A stretch of DNA of 64,000 nucleotides, taken from NCBI RefSeq assembly GCF_017355935.1, contig NZ_JAFIQT010000001.1, forward strand, positions 248,001 through 312,000, in the 5' to 3' direction. The notes beneath the pieces are model-generated. The model saw nothing but the letters and a program-made list of their open reading frames with translations, did not search any database and had not been told where the DNA came from. The position numbers were made by a program, and so were the translations under genes. Positions 52,501 through 60,145 of the stretch are shown piece by piece (position 1 is the first letter of the stretch; every line of letters starts with the position of its first letter). The DNA is from Telluribacter humicola. GTDB lineage: Bacteria > Bacteroidota > Bacteroidia > Cytophagales > Spirosomataceae.

Positions 52501-54320
52501 GACCGGTGCTCCTGGTTGGACCGGACGAGCGTCTGGATGTTAGCCAGGCTGCCATCGCCCAAGCGGATCTGCTGCGTCGTGCCAACGCTAAACTTGGGCT
52601 GGTAGTTGGACAACAGCTCGAACACCCCGCCGGAGGTCACCGGATTGAGACTGGCCGGAATGGGGTAAGGATCCACCTGGCCAGTATAGGGTAGGCCACT
52701 ATTGCCGACCACAATGGGGCCCGCGCCTTCGATGCCCGGAGGCGGCACGTTCTGGTTGGCTTCAAAGCTGTCTTTTTCCAGATCACCCAGGCTCACTGAG
52801 CGGTTCCGGAACAAATAGGTATACTGGAATAGGAGCGCCCGGGCGTTGTCGCCGTCGCGGCTCTCACGAATGCTGTTGGTGGTAATACCGATCGGATAGG
52901 CCGCGACGGCGACAACGCGGTACTTGTGGGTGCTCCGGAAGAAGTCGCGAAAGGTCAGGAAGTCCTGCGCCCGGAGGAAACCGGTAGCCGCATCGAAACT
53001 TTCCTGTACTTCAATATCCCAGTCGGTATACTGGCCGTGGTGTGACTCGTAGTTGTAGGGTAGTACCTGTTCGGCCTGCTCCCGGAAGTAGGTAAGCTCA
53101 GGGCTACCCTTGCCACAGATGGAAAGGGTGTCTATGCCACCCACGCTGTTGACGTAAGCGAAGTACCGGCGGTAGGGCTTGTAGTCATAGAGTACAACGA
53201 AGCTGAGCTGCTCGCTGATGGCGGTAGCCCCGTCGAACAACTGAGCCGTATACTGCTGTACGACTTTATCGGTGTTAAGAGCAGCCAGATTGAGCTGGTT
53301 GTAGCCCACGGCCCACATCGCCTTCTGGTATTGGTGCAGATTGGTAACGCCCGTATTGTCTACGACCTGGGTGGTCTCGTCCTGAAAATGGACGGTGATC
53401 CGCAGGGTAGCGGCCGTCCGTGATTCCTCGCGCAGGTTGATAAAACTCAGGAAAGCCGGTTGGTCCCGGTAGACGTAGCGCGTGGTATTCTGTAAACTCA
53501 AAAAGCGGTCCAGCGCAGGCGTAAGGCCCAAAACCGTAGATGCTACGGTAGCTCCGGAGCCCGCCTCGTAGCTGGTCCCGCCGAGCAGAGCGTAGTAGGT
53601 ATCGGTCTGCAGCAGCTGACCTACCGAAAAGTTCTCGCCACCGGCCGGGGCGTATTTCAGGTAGTAGTCCAGCCGGGAGCCGTGCACATGGCTGCCCATC
53701 GGCAGGATCATGGAAGGCATCTCCGGCGTGAGCTCCGCGTGCAGGATCTCATTCAGATCCAGCTCGGCGTTGCTGTCGGTCGTGAGCGCCAGGGGCGCCT
53801 GGTAGATACGGTCGAACGACAGATCCACGCCTTTACGTACCCACACTTCGACGTAGACGTGCGGGTTGACGGGTATGGTGCTGTTGACCCCGGAAACGGT
53901 ATTGCGGCACTCGCCGCCGGCAAAGGTGGTCTTGCTGAAATTGTAGGAAGAACCGGCCTTACGTCCCTGAAAGACCAGGGCGGGAAGTTCGTCAATGGTA
54001 TTGGTAACGACGACAAAATACTCGTTAAAATAGTAGTTAGCCGCAAACCATTCGACGAGCGATTCGACATAGGCGACTGAGCCGTCGCCGGCCGGAAACT
54101 CTGCTCCCAGGGAGCTGGGTGTGGCACTGGCTTTAAGCTTTTGCTCTTCGCCGTTCCAGCGAACTACAATAGTGGTACCGGGCACAACGGCACCGGAAAA
54201 AATAATGGCGTTCTCCGCCACCGAGCCAGCCAGATAGCCGGCATTATCGTTCTGAAAACGCCAGACGATGGGATTCCGGGAAAAACCTATTTTTTCGGGA
54301 GGGGTAACCTGTATAGCCAT
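49518..54320 (-). CDS. Giant tail fibre protein with phage-fibre repeats and Ig-like domains
   Basis: 1600 residues. The N-terminal 560 residues form a beta-rich virion-attachment part. Two copies of the phage tail-fibre repeat follow at about 610-690: GELRLATLSEARQGVSEEVAITPKTL and GIVQLATDEEAAAGTDNSKAITPKQL, the second a textbook match. After that come a carbohydrate-recognition-like block and several Ig/fibronectin-like modules (for example around 860-1130), and a region with a beta-sandwich containing YKKIKFRGKWPVHPSGGQTQVVIYF (about 1340-1400). It is the largest gene in the window, co-directional with the 1298-residue protein. It should be the main distal fibre. Confidence 0.78.
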   Translation of the reverse strand: MAIQVTPPEKIGFSRNPIVWRFQNDNAGYLAGSVAENAIIFSGAVVPGTTIVVRWNGEEQKLKASATPSSLGAEFPAGDGSVAYVESLVEWFAANYYFNEYFVVVTNTIDELPALVFQGRKAGSSYNFSKTTFAGGECRNTVSGVNSTIPVNPHVYVEVWVRKGVDLSFDRIYQAPLALTTDSNAELDLNEILHAELTPEMPSMILPMGSHVHGSRLDYYLKYAPAGGENFSVGQLLQTDTYYALLGGTSYEAGSGATVASTVLGLTPALDRFLSLQNTTRYVYRDQPAFLSFINLREESRTAATLRITVHFQDETTQVVDNTGVTNLHQYQKAMWAVGYNQLNLAALNTDKVVQQYTAQLFDGATAISEQLSFVVLYDYKPYRRYFAYVNSVGGIDTLSICGKGSPELTYFREQAEQVLPYNYESHHGQYTDWDIEVQESFDAATGFLRAQDFLTFRDFFRSTHKYRVVAVAAYPIGITTNSIRESRDGDNARALLFQYTYLFRNRSVSLGDLEKDSFEANQNVPPPGIEGAGPIVVGNSGLPYTGQVDPYPIPASLNPVTSGGVFELLSNYQPKFSVGTTQQIRLGDGSLANIQTLVRSNQEHRSATTLQRGELRLATLSEARQGVSEEVAITPKTLKDRLDEFEPNVENLPIASQIQLGIVQLATDEEAAAGTDNSKAITPKQLKEELGSIDQVVDLPSNQTIAGLKTFQRPDGEKVQRWLNESGEKEIYVQFSEDGTKMYFVPLNTTEYPGVQGFSLYYDFTLERWQFEQMPYFGTQPINNGGEALKLATPVFVSLTGDAEAQAVEFDGSENLTLPTSVPVARHPKFGSLPQPFLTVGEGFNIVLNLGQYITSHHAAADLKIESFLDRENWCNASYDGLTVTLTGTYPSATGKLPRILVREIANAENQRIITLPEPTITNTPPVVRLEYWNESAGSKLADITESAVLTWINPWDTRWIISNAPHNYWQIITRNNNTGTMTERVSLAGTVAQTSQTTLHGFGAANSSTVTTVNGQPLAPGSYTQQLILKRDGETIVDTTVSFSIQEEMKTCERGPTLFGNNPITNITNTSLTYAFDGLGANDHHFRILRDGQIQYASIARSEVLPDLYKDAFMQIEFPYQPGGIYRLEIEGANCRSAVSWREFTIPGGGGEQPGTPTPLYLKKENADLTYTTLAELSTTEATLALPDNWEVFFTGADGKSFDYVTMQLFDVTGGSEQPVNVSTYTGAPQVYTFSSPTASANLQAFLGMKSTQIGSIHRPDSKFRIVWVARSGGASGTVVATKEARFAFLSQPGENCILLNDFNSGTQGWAELDNADGFRAEGGRLKFYAENIGTMVGSQWGLGVNANEYKKIKFRGKWPVHPSGGQTQVVIYFATSSRNVLDDEQKIDHYFTATGADQDVVIDVTHALWVSTLNNIRVRPSSVQGDVELDTFSICKEGVYNPPPDPDPVAKTTVQLWNDVSNGLISELPEFSNPSFAWNEEWDVRCVIQNMAHTHMTKDLEKQNSSGVWEKQMHTNQHTASTYPSATQNGTYELFGTYHVGTYSSGIIGQGNFQPGIYRVTYKIYNDTSLVATVTRTFSFGEVVITPSVGYTNLSIY

Positions 54321-54366
54321 ACCCGAATTTGGCTATACGGCTCCGAAAAGGCTTCGACAGTCACGT

Positions 54367-54909
54367 TTAGGCAAAGTCCTCACTGCCCAGCAGGAGGCTG
54401 TCGGGGGCTTCCCAGGCAAACTCGTAGGTCCATCCGGTCAATTGCCCGGCTATGGTACCCAGGTACATCCCGGAGAGCGATTCCTTATCGAGTTGGATGT
54501 GGTTGGTGATCAGCCGGCCGTTGAAGGGAGCCTGACGCAGGCCGTCGCGCTTCATGAGCATGACCAGCTTGCGCGCCAGGGTCCGGCACTGGTAGCGTAC
54601 CTTCCGGATATGACGGGCGTTGCCCTGTTCAAAGGGAGCAATGATGGAGATGGCGGCTTCGAGGCGCTGCGCGTGGTGGCCTCCTTTATCGAGCAGGTGG
54701 TCTTCGGGCATGTCCAGGATCAGGGCCGGGAGTTTGAGGCCGTTCTGGATGGCCAGCTCAATCTCGGTGGTGGATTCGAGCTGGTTGTTGACGAAGTAGG
54801 CAGGTTTGGCTTTGTGGTGGCCCAGGAGCTGCTCCGCGGCCAGCTCAAAGTAGGCTTCCATGAACTCAGCGGCATCGTCGTAGGTGGTATCGTTAAGGAT
54901 AAAGGCCAT
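54367..54909 (-). CDS. Tail terminator/neck-like phage protein
   Basis: 180 residues, MAFILNDTTYDDAAEFMEAYFELAAEQLLGHHKAKPAYFVNNQLES... The size, the alpha/beta pattern and the position between head-connector genes and the fibre genes fit a tail terminator or head-tail closure protein. No family motif is recognised, so this is a position-based reading. Confidence 0.5.
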   Translation of the reverse strand: MAFILNDTTYDDAAEFMEAYFELAAEQLLGHHKAKPAYFVNNQLESTTEIELAIQNGLKLPALILDMPEDHLLDKGGHHAQRLEAAISIIAPFEQGNARHIRKVRYQCRTLARKLVMLMKRDGLRQAPFNGRLITNHIQLDKESLSGMYLGTIAGQLTGWTYEFAWEAPDSLLLGSEDFA

Positions 54910-54923
54910 GGGGGAAGGGGGGA

Positions 54924-55256
54924 TTAAGATTTACTACGATTAACCTGATCCATGAAGTGGTTCCAGCGGCGACGGGCTACTACAATGGAGGTCCCATCTG
55001 TTAATTGCACTGACTTAGTGGATATATCTACATCCAGAAGGTACGCCAGATTGATAATGTGCTGCTTATGAATCCGGCAGAATCCACCAGGTGCCGCAAC
55101 CAGATAACTCCTCATAGGATAGCTGGTCAGGTACCTTTTACCACCTATGGAGAAGATCTCCGTATAATTACAATCGCCCTTCATCCGAACAATCTCCTGC
55201 CAGGGAAAGGGGAGTTGGTGCTGTTTAGCCCTGGAGATTGAAATTATGCAGGTCAT
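54924..55256 (-). CDS. Stand-alone LytTR DNA-binding domain protein
   Basis: 110 residues forming little more than a LytTR domain: RMKGDCNYTEIFSIGGKRYLTSYPMRSYLVAAPGGFCRIHKQHIINLAYLLDVD and SIVVARRRWNHFMDQV match the 'dgnYt.i.l.dGk..l...sL...e..L....F.RiHrsyiVNl..i' pattern. There is no receiver domain. It sits within the late structural operon, 14 bases before the tail terminator-like gene, so it is probably a phage-encoded transcription regulator of late or host genes. Confidence 0.88.
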   Translation of the reverse strand: MTCIISISRAKQHQLPFPWQEIVRMKGDCNYTEIFSIGGKRYLTSYPMRSYLVAAPGGFCRIHKQHIINLAYLLDVDISTKSVQLTDGTSIVVARRRWNHFMDQVNRSKS

Positions 55257-55378
55257 AGATTGAAACAGTTAGCTAATATTCAGGTCGATATCGTCGTTAA
55301 GTCAATAATCAGTTTATCTGGATACTCTGATTTTTTGGGATATCCCCCGCCGTAAGTTGGTGGGGGATTTTTTTATAC

Positions 55379-55738
55379 CTATGCCGTCACCCACCGCCAC
55401 AAATCGATATGGAGATGGTACCGGTTGATCAGGATGAACAGTAGAACAAAAAATACGGTCAGCGATCGGGTCCAGCGAAGCCACACCCATCGGACGGGAA
55501 CCAGCCAAAGGAGGAACAGGAACAGAAAAGGCAACCAGTGGGAGGTGAACAGACCCACCAGTATCCATAGCAGGTAAAAGAAAAGAAGGCCTGCGGATAT
55601 TTTTTGGGTATCCGTCAGATCATCAAACTTTTTGGTATGGAAGCACTTCGCCTGGTCATGGTATTTTTTGGGGTTTTTCAATACTAAAAGCTCCCGCATA
55701 AGGGCAGCGATTGTGAAAATGTAGAATAGGATGCTCAT
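55379..55738 (-). CDS. Phage-encoded membrane protein (119 aa), hypothetical
   Basis: Reads MSILFYIFTIAALMRELLVLKNPKKYHDQ, with one helix at the N-terminus and three more in the second half (about 45-110), rich in Trp, Phe and Leu. It lies between a small 37-residue membrane protein and the LytTR gene in the same direction. No family recognised. Confidence 0.7.
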   Translation of the reverse strand: MSILFYIFTIAALMRELLVLKNPKKYHDQAKCFHTKKFDDLTDTQKISAGLLFFYLLWILVGLFTSHWLPFLFLFLLWLVPVRWVWLRWTRSLTVFFVLLFILINRYHLHIDLWRWVTA

Positions 55739-55809
55739 AGAGACTGTTTTAGGATAAGTGATTACTAGGGTTGTATTGGTGGACTTTGGTCGTCTTTTGC
55801 CTGGTACGC

Positions 55810-55923
55810 TCAGGCATCATCGGGAGGTTTGCGGATAAAGCGGTGGTAGAGCAGCAGACCCACCAGGTTAGTCAGGGCCGCTACCACCACGCCCAGCCAG
55901 AAACAGGCATGGTAGCTACTCAT
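55810..55923 (-). CDS. Very small membrane protein (37 aa)
   Basis: MSSYHACFWLGVVVAALTNLVGLLLYHRFIRKPPDDA: a single helix followed by a basic turn. Its ATG overlaps the TGA of the preceding gene as ATGA, the coupling used elsewhere in this operon, which makes it more credible than its size suggests. Function unknown. Confidence 0.65.
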   Translation of the reverse strand: MSSYHACFWLGVVVAALTNLVGLLLYHRFIRKPPDDA

Positions 55924-56189
55924 GCCTGCGGATAGTATTCCCGAAGGAAGGCATTCGGATCAGGGAGCAGAAACCGGAACCGCCCGGCTTGGCGGATCTT
56001 CTCACAGAGCAAATGCCAGCGTACCTGGTACACCTTGTACAGGGTACGGTAGCTTACCTGAGCCAGGACGGGTTCTTCGCTGAACAGGTCGCGCTCAAAC
56101 TGTACACAAAAGCGGAAATAGATCTTCCGGATTCGGCCCCTTTCGCGCTGGATCAGGCGCCGAAAGAAGCGGGGACGCTTGCGTTTCAT
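55920..56189 (-). CDS. Small basic phage protein (89 aa), hypothetical
   Basis: MKRKRPRFFRRLIQRERGRIRKIYFRFCVQFERDLFSEEPVLAQVSYRTLYKVYQVRWHLL...: highly basic N-terminal third and a helical remainder. It lies between the 281-residue protein (40 bases away) and a coupled 37-residue membrane protein. Nucleic-acid binding is possible from charge alone. Confidence 0.7.
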   Translation of the reverse strand: MKRKRPRFFRRLIQRERGRIRKIYFRFCVQFERDLFSEEPVLAQVSYRTLYKVYQVRWHLLCEKIRQAGRFRFLLPDPNAFLREYYPQA

Positions 56190-56229
56190 GATGATTAGGA
56201 GGGTATAGTTTATATCAATAGGTGTCGGT

Positions 56230-57075
56230 TTACTTCTTATTCTGCTCTGCCAGCTCCTTGTTCCGGATCATGGCGTTCTGAAGCACCTTCATCACCATCC
56301 ATAGCTCCTCCTTTTCGTATTCGTGCAAGAGCGGGATATTTTCCCCCACCAAGGAAAGCGCCACGTCGAGCCAGCCGGCACTGGTGGCAGACCTTACCTT
56401 CCTGACTTTGTTTTCGTCATCGTCCGGATCCGACTCAAATACCTCGGGAAAATCCAGCGTGAACTGGTACCGGATGCCGATGTAGTTATGCGCAATGGCT
56501 TCGAGCAGGTCTCCGGGTACCCAGCGGAGCCAGCGGGCGTGGCGGGCAATCCGCTCCGGATCAAAGGCCCGTCCCCGGGGCACGTAAAGCGTAGCCGCCA
56601 GCATCAGCACCCCCTGTCGGTAACGCTCGGGTTTGAGCGTCTCTTCAAAATGCCGCTCGGCAAACATGAACTGCTGGAAGGTCATCCCCCTGAACTCATC
56701 ATCGGGGCCTTGAAAGCGCTTCCACAGCACCCACAGGGTTTTGTAGTGCCAGCGCCGGTTGGGAAACCGGTCCCAGATCCACTGTACGGTATCGAGCAGC
56801 TGGTGACCGATCAGTACCGTCCGGTCGGAGTCGTCGAGCAGGCTGCCTTCGGCGGTAGGGCTAACCGTTTTGGGCGCAAAGAACAGCTTGGACACCCGCT
56901 CCGGCATCCGGTACACCAGGCGCAGCGCCATGAACCGGGTGGTAGGAATATGAAAGCCAATCCGGCTCAGCCGGTACAGCTTGCGGTACAGGCTGGGCTT
57001 TTTTAGCTCGTTCCATCCGGATGGGCCGGAGTACTTCCGGCGCCCCCGGGTGAGTACTACTTCAATGGTGCGCAT
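56230..57075 (-). CDS. Phage structural-operon protein (281 aa), unknown function
   Basis: Begins MRTIEVVLTRGRRKYSGPSGWNELKKPSLYRKLYRLSRIG. A basic first half and an acidic DPDDDENK stretch near residue 220 are visible; the C-terminal part is helical and charged. It directly follows the connector-like gene (1 base) and must be made with the head-neck proteins. I do not recognise a family; a neck or assembly-chaperone role is a guess. Confidence 0.7.
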   Translation of the reverse strand: MRTIEVVLTRGRRKYSGPSGWNELKKPSLYRKLYRLSRIGFHIPTTRFMALRLVYRMPERVSKLFFAPKTVSPTAEGSLLDDSDRTVLIGHQLLDTVQWIWDRFPNRRWHYKTLWVLWKRFQGPDDEFRGMTFQQFMFAERHFEETLKPERYRQGVLMLAATLYVPRGRAFDPERIARHARWLRWVPGDLLEAIAHNYIGIRYQFTLDFPEVFESDPDDDENKVRKVRSATSAGWLDVALSLVGENIPLLHEYEKEELWMVMKVLQNAMIRNKELAEQNKK

Positions 57076-57076
57076 A

Positions 57077-58027
57077 TCAGAGGCCTATGATTTTGAGTCC
57101 GGTATTATCAATCAGGCCGCTGCCGGTGGTGGGTTCGCTGGTCAGACTGATCACTGCTTCGGCTAAGCGTTCCAGTCCCGACTGGGCGCGGCTACGGGCA
57201 GCCGCCAGGAGGCTCTCGCGGGTAGCGTGGTCGGGTGGCGAGTAGTACTTCACGTTGCCGATCTGGCTGGTGTAGTTGAGTCGAAGGCCTTCGGCATTCA
57301 GCTCCACGGCCATATTGAGCTCGATGGCATCGGCTACGGTGCAGTACGCCAGGGCGCGCTGCGCCTGCCGGCGAAGCTTCTTTTTGGCATCTGACAGGTT
57401 GCTGTTACCCTGCAATTCGGTATAGAGCGCAGGACCCAGGACAGGAGCAACGCGGTCGTCCTCGTTCTGGACGATCAGGGGCATAAGCCCCCGGTAGGTC
57501 AGGTGGCTATCAAAGATCTGGTAGGCCGTCGAGAACTCCCGGGCGTTGGGCAGCAGGCTCTTGGGCCGGGCTTTCAGTACCTCCTGATGATCCGTGTAGT
57601 CGGCTACCTTCTTTTCCAGGAAGGTCAGCAGCCGTTCGAGGGCATCCATGCCCATGGTGAGCAGGCTCAGACGCAGACGCAGGATCTGGGCGTTGTCGGC
57701 TCCTTTGCGGCTGTCACCTTCGTCGTAGGTCGTGACACCCCGGCCATCGATCTGCACTTCGCCGATGGGAATATAGCGCGTCATGGCAATGGGAGCCAGG
57801 GCGGGCTGTATTTCTTTCAGCAGGGCTTCCTGCATCTCATCCAGCTTGGAAAAAGTGGGCGCATTATAGGCTTTATCCAGTTCCTGAATGAGCTTTTCGC
57901 CGCAGTACGGTTCCAGAACAGAACGCTGCACGTCCATGATCACGGGACGAATCTTGTCGAAACTGAGTACGGAGTTGATCCCCGGCAGATACTGCGCGAG
58001 CTCCTCGGTGGTTTTGAACAGGGCCAT
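57077..58027 (-). CDS. Head-tail connector-like protein (DUF6712-like)
   Basis: 316 residues: helical, with two halves of similar style, MALFKTTEELAQYLPGINSVLSF... and FSTAYQIFDSHLTYRGLMPLIVQNEDDRVAPVLGPALYTELQGN..., both like the 'connector gp6' pattern in which an initial helix marks the residue block that binds the portal. Recollection places it in the Bacteroidetes phage group called DUF6712. Its ATG overlaps the portal stop (TAATG), supporting a neck role. Confidence 0.65.
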   Translation of the reverse strand: MALFKTTEELAQYLPGINSVLSFDKIRPVIMDVQRSVLEPYCGEKLIQELDKAYNAPTFSKLDEMQEALLKEIQPALAPIAMTRYIPIGEVQIDGRGVTTYDEGDSRKGADNAQILRLRLSLLTMGMDALERLLTFLEKKVADYTDHQEVLKARPKSLLPNAREFSTAYQIFDSHLTYRGLMPLIVQNEDDRVAPVLGPALYTELQGNSNLSDAKKKLRRQAQRALAYCTVADAIELNMAVELNAEGLRLNYTSQIGNVKYYSPPDHATRESLLAAARSRAQSGLERLAEAVISLTSEPTTGSGLIDNTGLKIIGL

Positions 58028-59412
58028 TAGCTAAGGACTTTTTTGGTTCCGGCTCCGGTATCGAGCGTAGTCAGGATCACGTCGCGGTGCCGGAATTTCA
58101 GGTTAGGATATTTGGTGGTCCAACCGTTGAATTCAGCGGCGTAGTAGTAGGGTTCGAGCAGGGGATCGCGGAACACATTGAGCATGTGCATCAGGATCAG
58201 CCAGGCCTCGCGCTTGTCGGAACCTCCGGAGCGGGCGCCCATCTTATCGCCGCCGGCAAAGCCCACGATGGTGGGATCGATACCCAGGGCGTAAAACAGG
58301 TTAGCCGCGGCTTCGAGGCCGTCCTGGATATACTTGCCCTCTTTCATGTGGTCGGTAACCGCCACGATTTCGAGGAACTCCTGGTACTGGGCCTTCTCGC
58401 CGTTGAGCCATTTTCGCTCGGTCATAATCGACAGCCCGGCTTTGTCGGCGCTGGTGAGCGTATCGGTCATTTCGGTGAGCCATTCCCGCTTTTTGGCCCG
58501 CTTTTCGGCCGGACTGTATTTGTCCCAGGCTTCTTTACCGTGCAGGTGCTCCCAGTACTTGACATCCACCTTCAGGTGGTACTTGAGGCTCATTTCATTC
58601 TGCATCATGGCCTTTTTGAAGGCCGGTACCATCAGGTGCACATCTAGCCAGCCGCTGGTGCGGATGGAGTCGTGGGTGGGCAGCTGGTAGTAGTCGCGCC
58701 CGGGCGTAGGAATGTTGATGGGATAGATAAAGCTACCCTCGCTGAGCTGGCGGGCCCAGTCAATGCGGTCGTACCGGTACGGATCCAGGCAGCGGCGCTT
58801 GATGGTGAGCGGATCGTTCTGGACCACGTTGGGCCAGTTGGCGTTGATGTGGACCCATTCGATCTCTCCCCTGTCGTTCATTTTCTGGTACCGGCAGTAG
58901 GCCGCTTCCTGGTGGGCGATGTACAGGATCCGCTTGCGGTCGCGCGACATGATCAGCTCCGGAAAGGCATTGTACAGCCACACCAGGTCACTGGTGCCTT
59001 CCCGGAGGTACCGCTTGTTGGATACGTTGTTCAGAAAGGTGTTGATCTCGGGATCATTCACCCACTGCACGATTTCAGAGTTATCCGCATTGTAGCCAAT
59101 CACCTGGAAGGGGATCACGTCATTCATGTTGACCATCGCCGTCTTTTTAGCGAAGGTTTCCGGAATGATCGGATCCTTGGAGTACTGCTCGATGAGCCGC
59201 TGCGGATAGTCGTTGGAATCACCCCAGGGCTGCGGAGCGTCTTTTCCGGAAGCGCCGCCCCCCATTTCTTTCTTTCGGGGCATGGCCGGCTTTACCGCCT
59301 GAGCCGATGGCTGCGCGCCCTGGCCCGTGCTGGCCATGTGGACGGTCATCTGCGCGGCGGGCAGGTAAGCCACATCCAGATTGTCGGAACTATGAAGCCA
59401 GGAAATGCTCAT
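58027..59412 (-). CDS. Phage portal protein
   Basis: 461 residues. Typical portal traits: a disordered Ala/Gly/Pro-rich start (about 25-70), the clip/stem core with WVNDPEINTFLNNVSN, RDRKRILYIAHQEAAYCRYQK and DWARQLSEGSFIYPINIPTPGRDYYQLP, and the long helical wing ending in MLNVFRDPLLEPYYYAAEFNGW. It forms the DNA entry ring of the head and docks the terminase. The start overlaps the preceding stop (ATGA), and its own stop overlaps the connector start. The usual protease and capsid genes do not follow it. Confidence 0.78.
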   Translation of the reverse strand: MSISWLHSSDNLDVAYLPAAQMTVHMASTGQGAQPSAQAVKPAMPRKKEMGGGASGKDAPQPWGDSNDYPQRLIEQYSKDPIIPETFAKKTAMVNMNDVIPFQVIGYNADNSEIVQWVNDPEINTFLNNVSNKRYLREGTSDLVWLYNAFPELIMSRDRKRILYIAHQEAAYCRYQKMNDRGEIEWVHINANWPNVVQNDPLTIKRRCLDPYRYDRIDWARQLSEGSFIYPINIPTPGRDYYQLPTHDSIRTSGWLDVHLMVPAFKKAMMQNEMSLKYHLKVDVKYWEHLHGKEAWDKYSPAEKRAKKREWLTEMTDTLTSADKAGLSIMTERKWLNGEKAQYQEFLEIVAVTDHMKEGKYIQDGLEAAANLFYALGIDPTIVGFAGGDKMGARSGGSDKREAWLILMHMLNVFRDPLLEPYYYAAEFNGWTTKYPNLKFRHRDVILTTLDTGAGTKKVLS

Positions 59413-59681
59413 GCGATGGGCTGGTCGTTAAGATAGAGAATGAGGTCAAGGTGTACTTTCACGTAGTCATTGGTGCCCAGCGGCCGTACGTTAATGGTCC
59501 GGTTGTGCCGGCTTCCCGATCGCTCCCGGTCCGACAGCACTACTTTTTCGAGGCGCTTTGTATCGCCTCCGGTATTGCGAGCCCGGTCGGCCGTCACGAA
59601 CACGATACTGAACGGCTTGGGCATCCCATTGGCCGTAGTACGTTTCATAAGGTCGAACGCGTCGGGATTGAGTTTGAGCAT
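59409..59681 (-). CDS. Small phage protein upstream of portal, hypothetical
   Basis: 90 residues starting MLKLNPDAFDLMKRTTANGMPKPFSIVFVTADRARNTGG..., with KVHLDLILYLNDQPIA at the end. Mixed alpha/beta composition. It shares a 4-base overlap with the portal gene and therefore its transcript. Start at the ATG 59681; an in-frame TTG at 59717 is weaker. Function unknown. Confidence 0.72.
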   Translation of the reverse strand: MLKLNPDAFDLMKRTTANGMPKPFSIVFVTADRARNTGGDTKRLEKVVLSDRERSGSRHNRTINVRPLGTNDYVKVHLDLILYLNDQPIA

Positions 59682-59756
59682 GGTCAGGGAGCTGTAAGAA
59701 TGACCAATACTAGCCAATTGGAGGGGAAATGGGTTCGACAGTGATCGGGTCGAACT

Positions 59757-59772
59757 GTTTGAAATTTCACAC
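59757..59772 (+). promoter_or_regulatory. Imperfect copy of the accessory-block operator
   Basis: GTTTGAAATTTCACAC, followed after 12 bases by TTAG (5985-88 of the 59.7-kb block, i.e. 59785-59788), 21 bases before the ATG of the 74-residue gene. Left arm and spacing match the palindromes at 61540 and 62530; the right arm has one change. Confidence 0.75.
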
Positions 59773-59808
59773 GAAATACGTACCTTAGACTATCTAAATT
59801 CGAGCACG

Positions 59809-60033
59809 ATGAATACCGACGAAGCTTTCAAAAAACTACTGGATGATGAGTACCTGTGGGGAAGGACGGGCGAAGCTCCGGACCGGCGACGCTACTTCAA
59901 GCACCTGGTCCAGAAAAAGAAGAATCTGACAACGGATAAGAAGATGGAGCTGCTTCAGAAAGCAGGTTTCGTCGTCGTACAGGATATAAAGTGGGGCCTC
60001 ACCGGAGGCTTTGAGCGGGAGACAAACTCCTGA
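59809..60033 (+). CDS. Small plus-strand protein (74 aa), possible regulator
   Basis: MNTDEAFKKLLDDEYLWGRTGEAPDRRRYFKHLVQKKKNLTTDKKMELLQKAGFVVVQDIKWG: helical and strongly charged. I recall similar small proteins with 'Y.W.kTG....tRR..k....g.l....k..lL.kAGf...Q...W' in Cytophagales and their phages, without a known function. It is one of few plus-strand genes in the phage, has an upstream copy of the shared operator, and ends in a bidirectional terminator, so an autoregulated DNA-binding role is plausible. Confidence 0.7.
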   Translation: MNTDEAFKKLLDDEYLWGRTGEAPDRRRYFKHLVQKKKNLTTDKKMELLQKAGFVVVQDIKWGLTGGFERETNS

Positions 60034-60064
60034 AAAAAGCGTTATCTTTGAGCTTTCACTGTTT

Positions 60065-60081
60065 AAGTGGAATTGATTTAC
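60065..60081. repeat. Dispersed element with ATTGATTTAC core
   Basis: AAGTGGAATTGATTTAC. The last 16 bases occur identically at 31601-31616, and the core ATTGATTTAC recurs at about 61493, 61510 and 62500, always in the same orientation. Confidence 0.7.
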
Positions 60082-60091
60082 TTAATACAGA

Positions 60092-60124
60092 AAAGCCCCT
60101 GCCGAATGGCGGGGGCTTTTTTTG
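60092..60124. terminator. Bidirectional terminator between the 74-aa gene and the 175-aa membrane gene
   Basis: AAAAGCCCCTGCC / GGCGGGGGCTTTT (one mismatch), loop GAAT, with seven T following on the plus strand. Confidence 0.9.
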
Positions 60125-60145
60125 TGTTTTTGGGGGGAGAATAAA

